A DNA stretch of 59,716 bases, taken from the NCBI GenBank assembly GCA_945889085.1, contig CAMDBM010000015.1:1-59716 (forward strand), read 5' to 3'. The position numbers and the translations under genes were made by a program. The notes below the pieces were generated by a model. The model was not told the origin of the DNA. It was given only the letters and a program-made list of their open reading frames with translations, and ran no database searches. This document shows, one piece after another, positions 58,827-59,716 of this stretch; the first letter of the stretch is position 1; every line of letters starts with the position of its first letter. Source of the stretch: WLJO01 sp945889085 (GTDB taxonomy: Bacteria; Actinomycetota; Acidimicrobiia; Acidimicrobiales; Ilumatobacteraceae).

Positions 58827-59716
58827 ATGAGCGGGTTCTCCTCAGGTGTGCTGCTGGCCCCGAACCACACGGCACAGGTCACCGTCGGGATGGCACGGCT
58901 GGCCGAGGACCTCGGCTACGACTCGGTGTGGGTCGCCGACGAAGGGGTGCGGACCCGCGACGTCTTCGTCACGATGACCGCGATCGCCACGGCCACACGG
59001 ACACTGCGGATCGGGACCGGACTCGTGAACCCGTACACGAGACACCCGGCGCTGACCGCCGCGGCGGTTGCCTCCATCGACGAACTGTCGGGTGGTCGGG
59101 CATTCCTCGTCTACGGGGCCGGCGGGAGCCTGTCGCTCGGGCCGCTCGGCATCGAGCGCGACCGACCGCTCGCCCACGTACGCGAGGCGCTCGACGTGTG
59201 CCGGCGGCTGTTCGACGGCGAGACCGTCACGTTCTCCGGGGAGACGATCACGCTGGCCAACGCGCGCCTCGACTATGCGCGTCCGGGGATCGAGATCTGG
59301 TTTGCGGGTCGCAGTCCGCTCCTGCTTGCCCACGCCGGCGCCGCGGCCGACGGGGCGCTGCTCGAGTTCCTCCATATCCCGACCCTTGGTTCCTATGTGG
59401 AGCAGGTCGAGTCCGGGGCGACAAAGGTCGGGCGGTCCTGTCCGCGCCTGCTGTATTCCACGTGCGTCGTCACCGATCGCGACCGGCTCGAGAGCATCCG
59501 GCCTCACATGACCTATCGCCTCGTCGACTCACCGGACGCCGTGAAGGCGCAACTGGGGATCACCCCCCGGCACGTGGCCGAGATCCGCGAGGCGATGTCC
59601 GGCGGTCTCGAGGCCGCCGCCCACCTGATCCCGGACCGCTGGATCGAGCCCTTCGTGATCCTGGGAACGCCCGACGAGTGTGCGGACCGTATTACGGCGC
59701 TCACCGAAGCGCACGG
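58827..59716 (+). CDS. LLM-class oxidoreductase, cut by the window end
   Basis: The first 296 residues of a luciferase-like TIM barrel, still open at the window edge. SSGVLLAPNHTAQ, EDLGYDSVWVADE, LRIGTGLVNPYTRHP and ELSGGRAFLVYGAG follow the F420-dependent branch. ATG at 58827 overlaps the alternative start of the divergent hydroxylase gene; GTG 58848 is another start. It differs from the LLM at 14755. Function unknown. Confidence 0.85.
   Translation, partial: MSGFSSGVLLAPNHTAQVTVGMARLAEDLGYDSVWVADEGVRTRDVFVTMTAIATATRTLRIGTGLVNPYTRHPALTAAAVASIDELSGGRAFLVYGAGGSLSLGPLGIERDRPLAHVREALDVCRRLFDGETVTFSGETITLANARLDYARPGIEIWFAGRSPLLLAHAGAAADGALLEFLHIPTLGSYVEQVESGATKVGRSCPRLLYSTCVVTDRDRLESIRPHMTYRLVDSPDAVKAQLGITPRHVAEIREAMSGGLEAAAHLIPDRWIEPFVILGTPDECADRITALTEAH

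Overview
The window is high-GC actinobacterial DNA with tightly packed genes, many GTG/TTG starts and many 1-4 base overlaps. The gene set points to class Acidimicrobiia, probably an Ilumatobacter-like relative: an F420 pathway gene (fbiC), LLM-class oxidoreductases, many P450/Rieske/acyl-CoA genes, DUF222-HNH and DUF4389 proteins, and a halohydrin dehalogenase-like gene. The taxon is inferred from gene content only.

Positions 1-36 kb are accessory and catabolic. In order they hold a ThrH phosphatase, a hydratase, a [3Fe-4S] ferredoxin, and a molybdate locus in which a PadR regulator fused to a Mop/TOBE domain faces modABC across a shared operator. Next come two exported proteins (a peptidoglycan-binding lysozyme-like protein and a bacterial EXORDIUM/Phi_1 homologue). 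A long run of oxidative enzymes follows: two Rieske oxygenases, two P450s, an acyl-CoA dehydrogenase, a cyclase, a nitronate monooxygenase, SDRs, an amidohydrolase, an aldolase and an MDR reductase, with two TetR regulators and several palindromic operators. A tRNA-Gly is followed by tandem copies of its own 3' end. A HxlR-ribD pair faces fbiC, which links early riboflavin intermediates to the F420 chromophore. A SDR-like gene at 32.0-32.8 kb carries the exact fingerprint of halohydrin dehalogenases. It is followed by a MarR-controlled ABC-2 exporter and a tRNA-Pro.

Positions 36-56.3 kb are the conserved actinobacterial core: NlpC/P60 hydrolase, tig-clpP-clpX-folC-ndk, the cell-elongation cluster mreBCD-mrdA-rodA, then rne-rplU-rpmA-(dgt, inverted)-obgE-proB. 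Between rodA and rne, where relatives usually carry two radical-SAM-associated genes, only an out-of-frame fusion of two gene ends remains. After proB lie a TetR-like remnant, an orphan molybdenum hydroxylase large subunit, and a divergent LLM oxidoreductase cut by the window edge.

The molybdate transporter, the molybdenum hydroxylase, fbiC with two LLM enzymes, and the ferredoxin with two P450s form plausible functional sets. Those links are inference from gene families and proximity. All product calls are by reading translated sequence and recalling family motifs; no database search was run.
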